Source: DATFVA01 sp963764235
GTDB lineage: Bacteria > Bacteroidota > Ignavibacteria > Ignavibacteriales > Ignavibacteriaceae
Direction of reading: 5' to 3'
Length of the DNA stretch: 64,000 bases
Assembly (NCBI GenBank): GCA_963764235.1
Contig: CAVXRO010000014.1
Location: 806,001-870,000 of the forward strand
Numbering within the stretch: position 1 is the first letter of the stretch; every line of letters begins with the position of its first letter. The translations under genes were made by a program, and so were the position numbers. This document shows positions 37,101-45,658 of this stretch, in pieces. A model generated the notes under the pieces. That model searched no databases, was not told where the DNA came from, and worked only from the letters and a program-made list of their open reading frames with translations.

Positions 37101-38378
37101 GGATCCGGTCCCTTTCTATGCTGGGTCGATAATGACAAGTTTGAAAAGATAATAAACAACCTCCTCTCGAACGCTTTCAAATTTACTCCTGAGGGCGGGA
37201 AAGTAACAGTTACACTGACCGAAGAAGCAGAACAAGGGAACCGCAGTGCAGTAATAAATATATCCGACAGCGGCGAGGGCATTCCCGAAGACAAGCTTGA
37301 TAAGGTTTTCGAGCGCTTCTACCAGGTAGATAACTCCATTAAGCGCGCCTACGGCGGATCGGGAATAGGACTTGCGCTGGTAAAGGAACTCGTGAACCTG
37401 CACAAGTGGGATATCGCGGTCACCAGCAGGCAGGGATCGGGTACCGAATTTACGCTCATCATACCAATGGGAAGAGAGTACCTTAATCAAGGCGAGATGC
37501 TGATAGACGGGACTCCGGATACCTCCGCTGGGCCCGCAGCCGGTTCCGATAGAAATGTGAGAAAAGATACAACTGTACAGACAGCCGCCGCGAAACAATC
37601 CGGCAGCAGGAACGGGAACAAGCCGCTCATACTTGCTGTTGACGATTCCGAAGATGTAAGAAAATATCTTACAGGGCTGCTGCTCGACGACTATAACGTT
37701 ATCGGGTCGGCCAATGGTGAAGAAGGGCTAATCTCAGCTGCCGAGAACATCCCGGATTTGATCATCAGCGATGTAATGATGCCGTCCATGGACGGAATGG
37801 AGTTCTGCAGTAAGATCAAATCTAACTGGCAGACCAGCCACATCCCCGTTATCCTTCTTACAGCAAGAGCCTCTTCCGAAAGCAGGATTGAAGGACTTGA
37901 AACCGGGGCCGACGATTACCTCATCAAACCATTCGATTCAAGAGAATTGCTTACGCGCGCAGCTAACCTTATTGAACAGCGGAAGCGATTGAAGGAGAGG
38001 TACCTGAAAGAAAGTGATTCAATTACCGAAAGCGGCGGACTTAATAAGGCAGATAAAGAATTCCTGGAAAAGACTGTTGAAATTATAAAAAGGAATATCT
38101 CAAAAACCGACTTCAGAACAGAACTCCTTGCCAAAGAACTATACATCAGCAGAACGCAGCTCCACAGGAAGATATTATCAATAACGGGGATGGCGCCGGG
38201 AGAATTTGTAAGAACGATCAAACTGAAGCGAGCCGCCGATATATTAAAAGAAGGGAAACTTTCCGTAACACAGGCAGCGTACGAGATCGGGTTTTCCAGT
38301 CCCGCCCAGTTTTCCCGTGCCTTCGTTAAATATTTTAACTGTCCCCCTTCCGAATTTGCTTCCCGTTACAGAGTTTAA
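34167..38378 (+). CDS. Hybrid two-component system protein (propeller sensor, kinase, receiver, AraC)
   Basis: The 1403-residue protein has an N-terminal signal and a periplasmic two-propeller sensor of repeated Reg_prop units (FNHLTVEDGLSNNEVYSVLQ; IWIGTYKDGLYRLD; repeated IWLGTxxGGLN). A Y_Y_Y domain ends near residue 825 and is followed by a TM helix (WAYGLYFILILAGLLSI). The kinase has its H-box in ANLSHEFRTPLMLIKGP, an N-box in INNLLSNAFKFTPEGG and a G2 box. The receiver has its phospho-acceptor in IISDVMMPSMDG. The C-terminus is an AraC-type HTH (AAYEIGFSSPAQFSRAF). This is the HTCS architecture known for glycan sensing. The likely targets are nearby secreted-protein genes (inference). 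Confidence 0.93.
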   Translation: MLIPRHCCLTICLYLLLNAIFITFPADAQPLIFNHLTVEDGLSNNEVYSVLQDRTGFIWFAAEDGLNRFDGYKFEIFRSDPEDSASISDNSIWSLMEDSEGMIWAGTMAGFVNRYDPAEGTFTNLRIKSDITGNNSITSLYEDSRKNIWIGTYKDGLYRLDRSTGKIDHWNHDKHDPQSLSHNYIQAIIEDSRGNIITGTYIGLNVFNPGEPSAGFRRFYHHPGDPHSLSDNLVWSLSRSKTDPDIIWVCTANNLTRLNTSDYSITRVRIPNPDNLQYGSSCNSIIERVTDKGEIIDIASYSGLITMDLTNGHTKRYVHNENDAGSLINNHVNKLIQDRSGVMWIATENGISYVTPKSGSFNSGTVFKSPGDPLKLLRHMNITAVCATQDDKTWIGTSDGLYLLPSLNAGQRPERILQFNGYHIWSLASAGNDVWVGTFGKGLSQYNYVQNSVTKRDISDPGIRTQSLYYNKTVLADSRDHIWVGYWGIGVSRIDRSTGEFTIFLNDPEDPKTISHNDVWVIEEDRFGRIWLGTAGGGLNLFEDKDGGIFHHWVRTDEGSPLLSSNNIYSIYIEEQTADNASGITILWIGTSSGLNRVEVRNEGDGSGLYNPQLRGRSYSVKDGLPDNSINSILSDASGNLWLGTGSGISLFDIKKQTFTNFNSADGINGLKMNPEAALKTADGLLLFGSTRGINIFDPDKIKLSTYKPRIVITDFQIFNRSVDTGPGFPLERSIHTADKITLSHDQDVFSFEFAALDYNSPQSVRYAYMMGGFDEDWVQSGSRRFATYTNLDPGRYIFKVKSTNADGVWNNDFTSLTIIIDPPWWKTYWAYGLYFILILAGLLSIRQFEINRTRLRNELKLREFEVKKKSELEEMKSRFFANLSHEFRTPLMLIKGPLEQLKNKKDEKIHSENLELIERNSTRLGKLIDQLLELSKLEKASIPVKAKKQDLIPLLAGLISSFDSIAAQKNIILERQYGSGPFLCWVDNDKFEKIINNLLSNAFKFTPEGGKVTVTLTEEAEQGNRSAVINISDSGEGIPEDKLDKVFERFYQVDNSIKRAYGGSGIGLALVKELVNLHKWDIAVTSRQGSGTEFTLIIPMGREYLNQGEMLIDGTPDTSAGPAAGSDRNVRKDTTVQTAAAKQSGSRNGNKPLILAVDDSEDVRKYLTGLLLDDYNVIGSANGEEGLISAAENIPDLIISDVMMPSMDGMEFCSKIKSNWQTSHIPVILLTARASSESRIEGLETGADDYLIKPFDSRELLTRAANLIEQRKRLKERYLKESDSITESGGLNKADKEFLEKTVEIIKRNISKTDFRTELLAKELYISRTQLHRKILSITGMAPGEFVRTIKLKRAADILKEGKLSVTQAAYEIGFSSPAQFSRAFVKYFNCPPSEFASRYRV

Positions 38379-38505
38379 CCCAACGTTTCACGTCAATCTA
38401 GCGCACTCTGCGACAAAACAGCAAGATCCTGCAACAAACGGGTTAGCTGAAACACTCCCGTAAAGTTATCTTTCCGGCAGTTTACAGACAAAAGCCCTTC
38501 ACCAG

Positions 38506-38658
38506 ATGAAAATTAAAAAATCAGAAAGCTCCGGCAATTCTGCCGAAGAGATCAACAAACGCGAACGGCTAGCCAGCCGGCTCATAATATTGATTTCCAT
38601 AATTGTCGGTATTCTCATAACCATCTTACTTACAGGCGTACTGGAAGCAATTGGCTAG
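38506..38658 (+). CDS. Small single-pass membrane protein
   Basis: The 50-residue frame reads MKIKKSESSGNSAEEINKRE, then one hydrophobic segment (LIILISIIVGILITILLTGV). The charged N-terminus and one helix suggest an inner-membrane protein. No strong ribosome site is visible. It lies between the sensor gene and the first sorting-tagged gene, 40 bases before the latter. No family was recognised. Confidence 0.45.
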   Translation: MKIKKSESSGNSAEEINKRERLASRLIILISIIVGILITILLTGVLEAIG

Positions 38659-38697
38659 AAACATAAAATGAAGAAACATTAAAATCAGGATAAAATT

Positions 38698-41471
38698 ATG
38701 AAAAGATTTCTTTGTTCAGCGGTAATTTTATTATTCGCTTTTCCTTTAACGGCACAGATACTTAACGGCGGATTCGAGAACTGGGCTTCGGGGGAACCTG
38801 CAGGCTGGTTTACAAATAATATTGCCCAATTATCAGCTTACCCGATCACTCAATCATCTTTCAGTCACAGCGGAGCATCTTCACTGAAAGGAGAGGTTGT
38901 GTCCGTAGATGTGGGAGGTCAGCCGTATCCTTATGCTCCCAGTCTGAGCTCAGGTGATTTGAACGCCAATTATTTTTCGTTTCATTCCAAACCAGCAGTA
39001 ATAAAAGGTTACTATAATTTTCAGCCTATGGGGGGCGACGGGCTCCAGGCAAGCATTATAATAGCAAATGAATCGACGGTACTGGCCGCGGGCGAAGTTT
39101 TAACCTTCACTCCTACCGGTCCGGGATTTCAGGAATTAGTATTTAATATGATCTATGCCGACACCGTAAGTCAGCCCTCTCTTATTTATATATTTTTTAC
39201 AATTGTGCCTCCGGCCGGCGGAAACAACCCGCATATCGGCAGTGTCTTCTACCTGGATGACCTCCCCAAAGTCACTCTTATAAAGCCCGCAGAAGAGGCC
39301 GATCTTCCATCGCAGACGGTATTCATCTCAGGTGAAACGGATACAATTAAATGGAATTCCGGCGGAGCCGAGTATGTTAATATAGCTTACAGCATCGATG
39401 AGGGCGCATCCTACCAGAATATTTCCACTAATTATCCCGGCGATTCAAGCAGGTACTTCTGGAATGTTCCCGGCAGCATAGATCCCACCAGGAAAGCCAA
39501 AATACGACTTACCGATTCATATTCAGGAAGAGAAGTACAGAGCATCAATTTTACAATTAAACCATGGCAGCTTACAAGATTAACCGCAGGCGATGAGCTT
39601 GAACTTTTCGAACCAAACGAGGATGGATGGAACTTCTCGAACGCCCGGAGTTATATATGGCCGCCGTCCTGGTGGTCACAGTTTAATTATGTCTATCCTG
39701 TAAGGGGAACTGATCCTAATACCGGGGAGTATTATCCCTGGTACAATGCCTCGTTTGCTTCCGCTGACCCGGAAGACTTTCCCGACTGGGAACTTTTTGT
39801 TGATGTATTTGGAACTTCAGCCTGTTATCTGGCTCCCCGTGCGTATAATGAACTAGCCACTACGAGGTGGGGCGGACTTATCTTCGGGATCAAATCAGAT
39901 TGGGGCGGATCCTGTTTTGGTTTCGCAATATCCAGTCTGCTCGCGTTCTATCATAAAGGTGAACTGCTTAACAAATTTCCTGAAATAGGAAACTTTACAG
40001 ATTTAATTACTGTACCGCTTGATAATTTTTCAAGTTATATCGTAAATTATTATTTCCAGTATCAGTTTTCAACAAGCAATATGCTCTACAAGGTATCCCA
40101 TATAGCCGATTCACCAAGGGACTTACTGGCAGGGCTTAAGGCGATGTTCCGGAAGGAAGATGGGGACGGCAGGGCTCTGGCATTTTTCAATAATGATATT
40201 CTTGATGGCGGCGGTCATGAGGTTACCCCCTACAAACTTGAAAGACTCGGCTCGTCCTCCGTCTTTAACCTGCATGTTTATGACAGCAGAGCCCCCGGAA
40301 GTTCAGCCCAAATAATTCAGGTTGACTCAGGTAAAAATCAATGGGTAGATCTGACCGGGTTAGGCTGGGGAACCGGGGTAGTAGGCTGCTATCTTGAAGA
40401 AGAAAGCGGAGAATTCCTATCACGAGCTGATCTCTTCAGACCGGCACTAACCTCCGGTCCCGGCTCAAAACCGGCAGGCATCTCTTATGCATCAATTTAT
40501 AACCCGAGCAGCTGCGGAATCACCATAGAATCTTCATCCGGCAGTCGTATCGGTTACCAGGATAGTTCAGTTATAAATGAAATTTCGGGGGCAACACCCA
40601 TCATTCCGAGAACAGCCTCCTTACATCCCCCTATCGGTTACTTTGTACCTGAAGATGAATATTCCATCGATCTGAACAATTTTTCCGATTCCAGCTTATA
40701 TGTTTATTTTATTTCCGATTCTAGCGTTTATAAATATTCCAGGTCCGATGCGTCCGCGGGTGAAAACGATCTGCTTAAGATGAGCAGCAACGGCGTAACT
40801 GCAGCCAATCCCGATGCTGTTCCGAAGCTTACCAGACTAGAAACAATAATTACCAATGACACAATTTCCAACAAAGTATTTTCTCTGGAGAATGTGCAGG
40901 TATCTTCCGGAGATTCCGTCCTGTTCCGGGAAAAAGACCGCAATGAACTTGTCATTAAAAACTTCGGCGAAATGATGAATTATGATATGCAGGTTAGAAT
41001 GGAGTCTGATCAGGGGTTATCATTTTTCCTACACTATTCAGTTCAATTACTGCCAATTCAGCCCATCAAATCGTGCCCGACTGGAATAACCTCGAGAACA
41101 ATCCCGTTAAGATCCTGATCGACCTTGGCAACGACGGCACGATCGACGACTCCCTCTTTGTGAATAATCAGACCGTGGGAACTGAGAACACCTTCACCGG
41201 GATCCCGGCAGAATACAATCTGCTGCAGAACTACCCCAACCCGTTCAACCCGGCTACCACTATTACATTCGACCTACCTGAACAGTCGCGGGTAAGTCTC
41301 ACTGTCTATAACATCCTGGGGGAGCAGGTCGCATCTCTTGTAGATGAGGTAAGGGAAGCAGGCCGTCACCAGGCAGTGTTTGATGCCTCAGGATTTTCAA
41401 GCGGAATTTACTTCTACCGTCTAAGTACAGATAGCTACACCGAAACCAGAAAAATGCTTTTAATCAAATAA
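38698..41471 (+). CDS. Secreted papain-like cysteine peptidase with type IX sorting tag, frameshifted
   Basis: A signal peptide (MKRFLCSAVILLFAFPLTAQ) precedes a carbohydrate-binding-like N-terminal domain (NGGFENWASGEPAGW) and an Ig-like module (~190-290). A papain-fold region follows with likely nucleophile C406 (GGSCFGFAISSLL), H507 (GGGHEVTPYKL) and D529 (HVYDSRAPG). The literal frame stops at 41118 after LPIQPIKSCPTGITS. Adding one T to the run 41023-41027 joins LSFF to FSSITANSAHQIVPDWNN, then LLQNYPNPFNPATT and the sorting-domain end KMLLIK (41471). The true protein is therefore about 924 residues, secreted and probably surface-attached. Peptidase activity is predicted from the triad only. 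Confidence 0.82.
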
Positions 41472-41487
41472 TAAATAAAGGAGTAAA

Positions 41488-42873
41488 ATGAACAGAATAA
41501 TTTCCAAAGCTTTGGTGATACTTACGGTTATGGGAAGCAGTCTTTTCCCGCAGGTACAATTTATACAGCACCAGGTAACGAACACTGCCACGAATGTAGA
41601 GGAAATGTACGCTGCCGACATAGACGGCGACGGCGATATTGATGTGCTTTCAGCAAAACCTATTGCCGACGAGGTAACCTGGTATGAGAATAACGGCAAT
41701 GAAAACTTCACAGCTATAGTGATCTCTACAGAAGCCGACGGTCCAAACGACGTTTACGCCTACGATATGGATAGCGACGGCGATATGGATGTACTTTCCA
41801 TGTCCCGCGAAGACGACGAAGTAGCATGGTACGAAAACGACGGCAGTCAGAATTTTACGTACCATTCAATATCAACTGATGCAGACCGCGGTAACTCGAT
41901 CTTCGCGGTTGATCTCGACAGCGACGGCGACGCGGATGTTATCGCCACATCCCCGTTTGACGACAGGATACTCTGGTTTGAAAACGACGGCAGTCAGAAT
42001 TTCACCAAACACTCTGTAGTTACCAGTATAGAAGACCCTGCCTGTGTATACGCAATGGATGTTGATATGGACGGAGATATTGATATATTCGCTTCTTTCA
42101 GTCCCTACATATCCTGGTTTGAAAATGACGGCAGCGAGAACTTTATCCGTCACGATATCGACTCCGACGTTGTAGGTGCACTTGAAGTATACCCTGCCGA
42201 TATAGACGGCAACGGGGATATCGATCTAACCTCGGCATCCTTCAACCAGGATAAGATCGCCTGGTATGAAAACGACGGAAATCAGAATTTTACAACTCAC
42301 ATTCTCTCCACCACTTCCGATTACGCTTATTCCGTTTACGCTGCGGACGTTGACAACGACGGAGATATGGATATACTTTCGGCATCGCGTGAAGACAACA
42401 CCATAGCGTGGTTCGAGAACGCCGGTAACGAGAACTTCACCTGGCACCTTATCAGCGACCAGGCAGTAAAAGCCGTATCCGTTATGGCAATGGATATAGA
42501 CGGCGACGGCGACACCGATGTACTCTCCGCCTCAGCATTAGACAGCGAAATAAACTGGTACGAAAACCTGACGCTGACTGAAGTCAGGCCGGCATCCACG
42601 GAAACGCCTTCCGGGTTCAGCTTAAGGCAGAACTACCCGAATCCCTTCAACCCGGCAACAACAATAACATACAGCATACCGCGGGAGTCGTTTGTAGAGA
42701 TCAAAGTATTTGATTTAGAAGGAAGCGAAGTATCCGTCATTGCAAACGAGCGTCAGCCGGCAGGGACATACACGGCGGAATTCAGTGCGGCTGCACTCCC
42801 CAGCGGAGTATACTTTTACAGGATCAGGGCCGGCAGCTTCACCCAAACAAGAAAAATGATTCTGCAAAAGTAA
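41488..42873 (+). CDS. Secreted FG-GAP/VCBS-type repeat protein with sorting tag
   Basis: The 461 residues begin with a signal peptide (MNRIISKALVILTVMGSSLF). They consist of about eight tandem 45-50 residue repeats, each carrying a calcium-binding DxDxDGDxD motif (ADIDGDGDIDVLSA, DMDSDGDMDVLSM, DVDNDGDMDILSA) followed by WYENDGxxNFT. Such repeats fold as a beta-propeller. The C-terminus FSLRQNYPNPFNPATTITYS through RKMILQK is a type IX-like sorting domain. The product should be cell-surface or secreted. It is 17 bases downstream of the peptidase gene and 31 bases upstream of another tagged gene, so one operon is likely. Confidence 0.9.
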   Translation: MNRIISKALVILTVMGSSLFPQVQFIQHQVTNTATNVEEMYAADIDGDGDIDVLSAKPIADEVTWYENNGNENFTAIVISTEADGPNDVYAYDMDSDGDMDVLSMSREDDEVAWYENDGSQNFTYHSISTDADRGNSIFAVDLDSDGDADVIATSPFDDRILWFENDGSQNFTKHSVVTSIEDPACVYAMDVDMDGDIDIFASFSPYISWFENDGSENFIRHDIDSDVVGALEVYPADIDGNGDIDLTSASFNQDKIAWYENDGNQNFTTHILSTTSDYAYSVYAADVDNDGDMDILSASREDNTIAWFENAGNENFTWHLISDQAVKAVSVMAMDIDGDGDTDVLSASALDSEINWYENLTLTEVRPASTETPSGFSLRQNYPNPFNPATTITYSIPRESFVEIKVFDLEGSEVSVIANERQPAGTYTAEFSAAALPSGVYFYRIRAGSFTQTRKMILQK

Positions 42874-42903
42874 ACTTTAATAAACTAATTAACGGAGAGC
42901 AAA

Positions 42904-43872
42904 ATGATTCGAAAAATGTTAGCAATAATAGCAGCTGCAACCGGACTTTCCGGGGCTTTAATTGCCCAGTCGACCGGCCCGATTCTTTATTTTCCTTTTA
43001 ACGGGAATTCCGATGACGAAAGCGGCAACGGAAACCATGGAACCGTTATGGGTGCTGTACTCACGGAAGACAGGTTCGGGACCGCAAACAGCGCTTACAT
43101 GTTTAACGGAACTGACAATCATATAGACTATCCTGTATTATGGGCTGCTCCCCCAACGGCTTTATCATTGTCCGCCTGGTTAATGGCGTCATCCGAAAAC
43201 GAGGGAAAAATCATATATCATGGCGACAGAGGCGAATTCCAGCTGTTAGCTATCGGTGATACTGCAGAGGCAGCAGTACATCTGACCTCCGGATGGTTTT
43301 TCACTGTCACGGAAATAACCCCCGGCGATTGGCATTTTCTTACAGCCGTATGGGAAAAAGGTAATCAACTGGTATTATATCTCGACAACGAACCAGTGGA
43401 TACAATTGGGGTTCCCAACAAGGACCTGATTGATTCTGGTCCGGATTACCCCCCGTCTGTCGGAAGCTACAGGCAGACCGGCGGATATTACTTCGGCGGT
43501 GTAATTGATGAAGTAAGAGTATACGATAGGGCGTTAAGTATCGATGAAATAGATTCGTTTTATAACGAGGGAAACACCTCTGTGGAAGAAAGCGGATCAG
43601 AAAGTACAGAAAGCTATACGCTATACCGCAGCTACCCGAATCCATTCAACCCAACAACCAGTATCAGGTGGCATACCGCGGCCGGCACTTGGAACACACT
43701 CGAAATTTACGATATGCTGGGGAACAAAGTTGAAACGATTGTCGACGAATACAAACCTGCAGGTACATATGAAGTTAAGTTTGCGGGCAGCCATTTAGCA
43801 AGCGGAGTATACCTGTGTCGTTTGAAAGCCGGCAAATTCGAAGCGACTGAGAAATTAATGCTCATAAAATAA
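42904..43872 (+). CDS. Secreted LamG-like (concanavalin A-fold) protein with sorting tag
   Basis: The 322 residues begin with a signal peptide (MIRKMLAIIAAATGLSGALI). A LamG/ConA-type domain (residues 25-215) follows: LYFPFNGNSDDESGNGNHGT, LSAWLMAS, WHFLTAVWEKGNQLVLYLDN and the closing FGGVIDEVRVYDRALSIDEI. The C-terminus RSYPNPFNPTTSIRWH through EKLMLIK is a sorting domain, with RSYPNPFNP in place of QNYPNPFNP. It probably binds a polysaccharide or protein outside the cell. It is the third tagged gene in a row and ends at an intrinsic terminator. Confidence 0.9.
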   Translation: MIRKMLAIIAAATGLSGALIAQSTGPILYFPFNGNSDDESGNGNHGTVMGAVLTEDRFGTANSAYMFNGTDNHIDYPVLWAAPPTALSLSAWLMASSENEGKIIYHGDRGEFQLLAIGDTAEAAVHLTSGWFFTVTEITPGDWHFLTAVWEKGNQLVLYLDNEPVDTIGVPNKDLIDSGPDYPPSVGSYRQTGGYYFGGVIDEVRVYDRALSIDEIDSFYNEGNTSVEESGSESTESYTLYRSYPNPFNPTTSIRWHTAAGTWNTLEIYDMLGNKVETIVDEYKPAGTYEVKFAGSHLASGVYLCRLKAGKFEATEKLMLIK

Positions 43873-43913
43873 TTTTTTGAATCTGATGTCTTAATACTGC
43901 ACTCCGTTCAGTG

Positions 43914-43955
43914 CCCCCGGCCGGTGAATGCAATAAACTACCGGGGGTTATTTTT
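43914..43955 (+). terminator. Intrinsic terminator after the tagged-gene run
   Basis: CCCCCGG (43914-43920) pairs with CCGGGGG (43941-43947), followed by TTATTTTTATACG. It is about 40 bases after the LamG gene stop and ends the likely 38.7-43.9 kb operon. Confidence 0.85.
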
Positions 43956-43973
43956 ATACGACTGCCACTGTCA

Positions 43974-44672
43974 TCATCCCGCCATTGTCATTGCGAACGA
44001 AGTGAAGCAATCCCCTACCTTACAGCCCACCGAAGCCGTTGACGTCCAGTAAACCTTCTTCTTATACGAAGTTCCGCCTGCAAGAGCGATATAAATTACA
44101 GGAGAAGGATCCTTTGCCAGTAGCTTTTTCGTCTCCAAGTCCGGAAGCACATCAATCTCATACACGCTGTCCGACTCCGGTTCAGGAACCTGCACCATCA
44201 GCGGTGTAATACTGCCGCCCGACTTCCCGAAATAAAGATAAACGAACAAAGCAGCCGGGAAAGATAGGCAAGGATTCCCGGGACACAGGAACGAAAGAAG
44301 GATCATTTCATTTTCAACTGACGCCGAATTCAGTTTAAGGAACTGATCCGGCGGAGTAATAACATTTAAAGTACTCAGCGAACCCTCGCGGGCAAGCCTG
44401 GTATTCATCGACACCAGCTTCTGGTAAGAATTTGATCCCCGCACCTTAGCCGCCGTCCATATCCCCTTAAGCACGGGCACAGAATTAACGACAGACGCCA
44501 GGCTGTTAGCTGCGGCAAAATTTTTCCGCGTATTAAAGGCTTTTTTTGAATCGGGGATCTTCTGGTTTACAGGTATTGCATAAGCTATGTTCTTTCCGTT
44601 GCGGGTTCTGAACATCATATTATCAACCCGTCCGTGAAGATCCCCTATGGCAGAGGATTTACGATGCGCCAT
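43974..44672 (-). CDS. DUF6266-like protein whose C-terminus reads into a REP-type repeat
   Basis: From ATG 44670-44672 (MAHRKSSAIGDLHGRVDNMM) the gene encodes 232 residues. AAGGGA lies eight bases upstream, so the longer frame to 44777 is not needed. The N-terminus (GDLHGRVDNMMFRTRNGKNI, with a later YQKLVSMNTRLAREG) is like the DUF6266 family of Bacteroidota, whose role is unknown. The last residues (GDCFTSFAMTMAG) are encoded by a dispersed-repeat string on the other strand (43987-44015), so the natural C-terminus may have been replaced or extended. It is convergent with the tagged-gene operon. Confidence 0.7.
   Translation of the reverse strand: MAHRKSSAIGDLHGRVDNMMFRTRNGKNIAYAIPVNQKIPDSKKAFNTRKNFAAANSLASVVNSVPVLKGIWTAAKVRGSNSYQKLVSMNTRLAREGSLSTLNVITPPDQFLKLNSASVENEMILLSFLCPGNPCLSFPAALFVYLYFGKSGGSITPLMVQVPEPESDSVYEIDVLPDLETKKLLAKDPSPVIYIALAGGTSYKKKVYWTSTASVGCKVGDCFTSFAMTMAG
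43987..44015. repeat. REP-like GTCATTGCGAACGAAGTGAAGC-type repeat
   Basis: GTCATTGCGAACGAAGTGAA, then GCAATCCC, is a dispersed repeat string seen in many bacteria. Here it lies inside the 3' end of the DUF6266-like gene and supplies its last codons. Confidence 0.5.
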
Positions 44673-44860
44673 AATATTTCCCTTATTTGTTCCCCCGAAA
44701 TATACAACTTTTATGCTCGGGATTGAAGCGGTGGTGGGCCGTATCTGAGACGCTGAAGGATCCCACGTTTTGATCACAAAAAATGGTGTCCCCCGCGCAT
44801 GAATATCTATTGCATAGAATAGTAAAATATATTAGTTTTAGAACTCTCAAAAGAGAAAAT

Positions 44861-44933
44861 GCTGGCGTAGCTCAGCTGGTAGAGCAGCTGATTTGTAATC
44901 AGCCGGTCGGCGGTTCAAATCCGTCCGCCAGCT
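44861..44933 (+). tRNA. tRNA-Thr(TGT)
   Basis: All arms are visible. The acceptor 5' arm GCTGGCG (44861-44867) pairs with CGCCAGC (44926-44932). The D-arm is GCTCAGCTGGTAGAGC. The anticodon stem CTGAT/ATCAG frames loop TTTGTAA with anticodon TGT. The T-arm contains GGCGGTTCAAATCCGTC. CCA is not encoded. The 3' end is the integration-type sequence that reappears at 58980-59010 and 63199-63220. Confidence 0.96.
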
Positions 44934-44939
44934 CAAAAA
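44909..44939. other. attachment-site-like copy 1 (tRNA 3' end)
   Basis: GGCGGTTCAAATCCGTCCGC, then CAGCTCAAAAA, at the end of the tRNA gene. Copies at 58980-59010 (30 of 31 identical) and 63199-63220 (21 of 22 identical to 44918-44939) mark the ends of two tandem segments. Confidence 0.75.
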
Positions 44940-44976
44940 ACCCCAAAAATGAAATATTTCCGGGGTTTTTCTTTTT
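44936..44976 (+). terminator. Intrinsic terminator after tRNA-Thr
   Basis: AAAAACCCC (44936-44944) pairs with GGGGTTTTT (44962-44970), followed by CTTTTTG. It stops the tRNA transcript. Confidence 0.85.
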
Positions 44977-45271
44977 GTTAATTCACTCATCATCAGGAAA
45001 ATAATTACCCGTTTCATAATACTCCTTTCCTGTTTAAATATATCTTTTACCAGGAAAAGAGGCGGTTTATGGAACAGACAATTTGATTGTAGTGGAAAAA
45101 CTTAATTTTATTTTCTGTGATTTTATTTCCAAACCTGTAGAAACATTCCTTTTGTAATTCTTAATTTTTAATCCGGCGATGTTGCTTATTATTCACAAAT
45201 ATTCTTAAATTTAAATGTTGTTATACTTCTCTATTTAATTACCGGTTGTTTAATCATTTATCAGGGGATAT

Positions 45272-45658
45272 ATGAAACAACGGGAGAATACGGTTTTTGA
45301 GGATGATCTTTTTACCTCTCCAATTGCTACATCCTCATCCAACATCATACGTAACTTCGTGACCACATTAATCTTCTTTTTCTTTTCGCAGAATATCTTT
45401 CCGCAGTTTACCACACCGGTCTTTGAGAATATATCAATTGAAGACGGGCTGCCGGGAAACAGTGTTAATTGTATCATTCAGAATCATCCGGGTTATTTAC
45501 AGTTGAGTACTCAAAATGATATTTCGGGTAATTTAGAAGGTCGGATAATTGATACTACAGGTAATTATTTAGAAGGGGCATACGGGCACGAAAAAGATGA
45601 TCCTTCTCAGGTAAGCTATGGGGGAGAGAAATCTCCCCTAGGACTTGCACATTCATAA
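45272..45658 (+). pseudogene. Truncated N-terminal fragment of a propeller-type hybrid sensor
   Basis: The 128-residue frame starts MKQRENTVFEDDLFTSPIAT and has a hydrophobic segment (FVTTLIFFFFSQNIF). It then reads FENISIEDGLPGNSVNCIIQ, closely like FNHLTVEDGLSNNEVYSVLQ of the intact sensor at 34167-38378. After NHPGYL the expected WxGTxxGL...YDG repeat becomes unrecognisable, and the frame ends at 45658 with no kinase. It is therefore a remnant of a second HTCS gene, broken at or near the left end of the island. The preceding 267 bases (45005-45271) are AT-rich and show no gene. Confidence 0.72.

Noticed and set aside
36668..37294. 208-residue antisense frame inside the hybrid sensor gene
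   Set aside because: It lies opposite the kinase domain with a serine/leucine-rich composition typical of a complementary-strand shadow.
41488..42873. CRISPR-like regular repeat
   Set aside because: The periodicity (about 140-150 bases) is coding, in frame and matches protein repeats; there are no spacers.
44783..45004. 73-residue frame over tRNA-Thr
   Set aside because: It is the translation of the tRNA gene itself, a well-known artefact.
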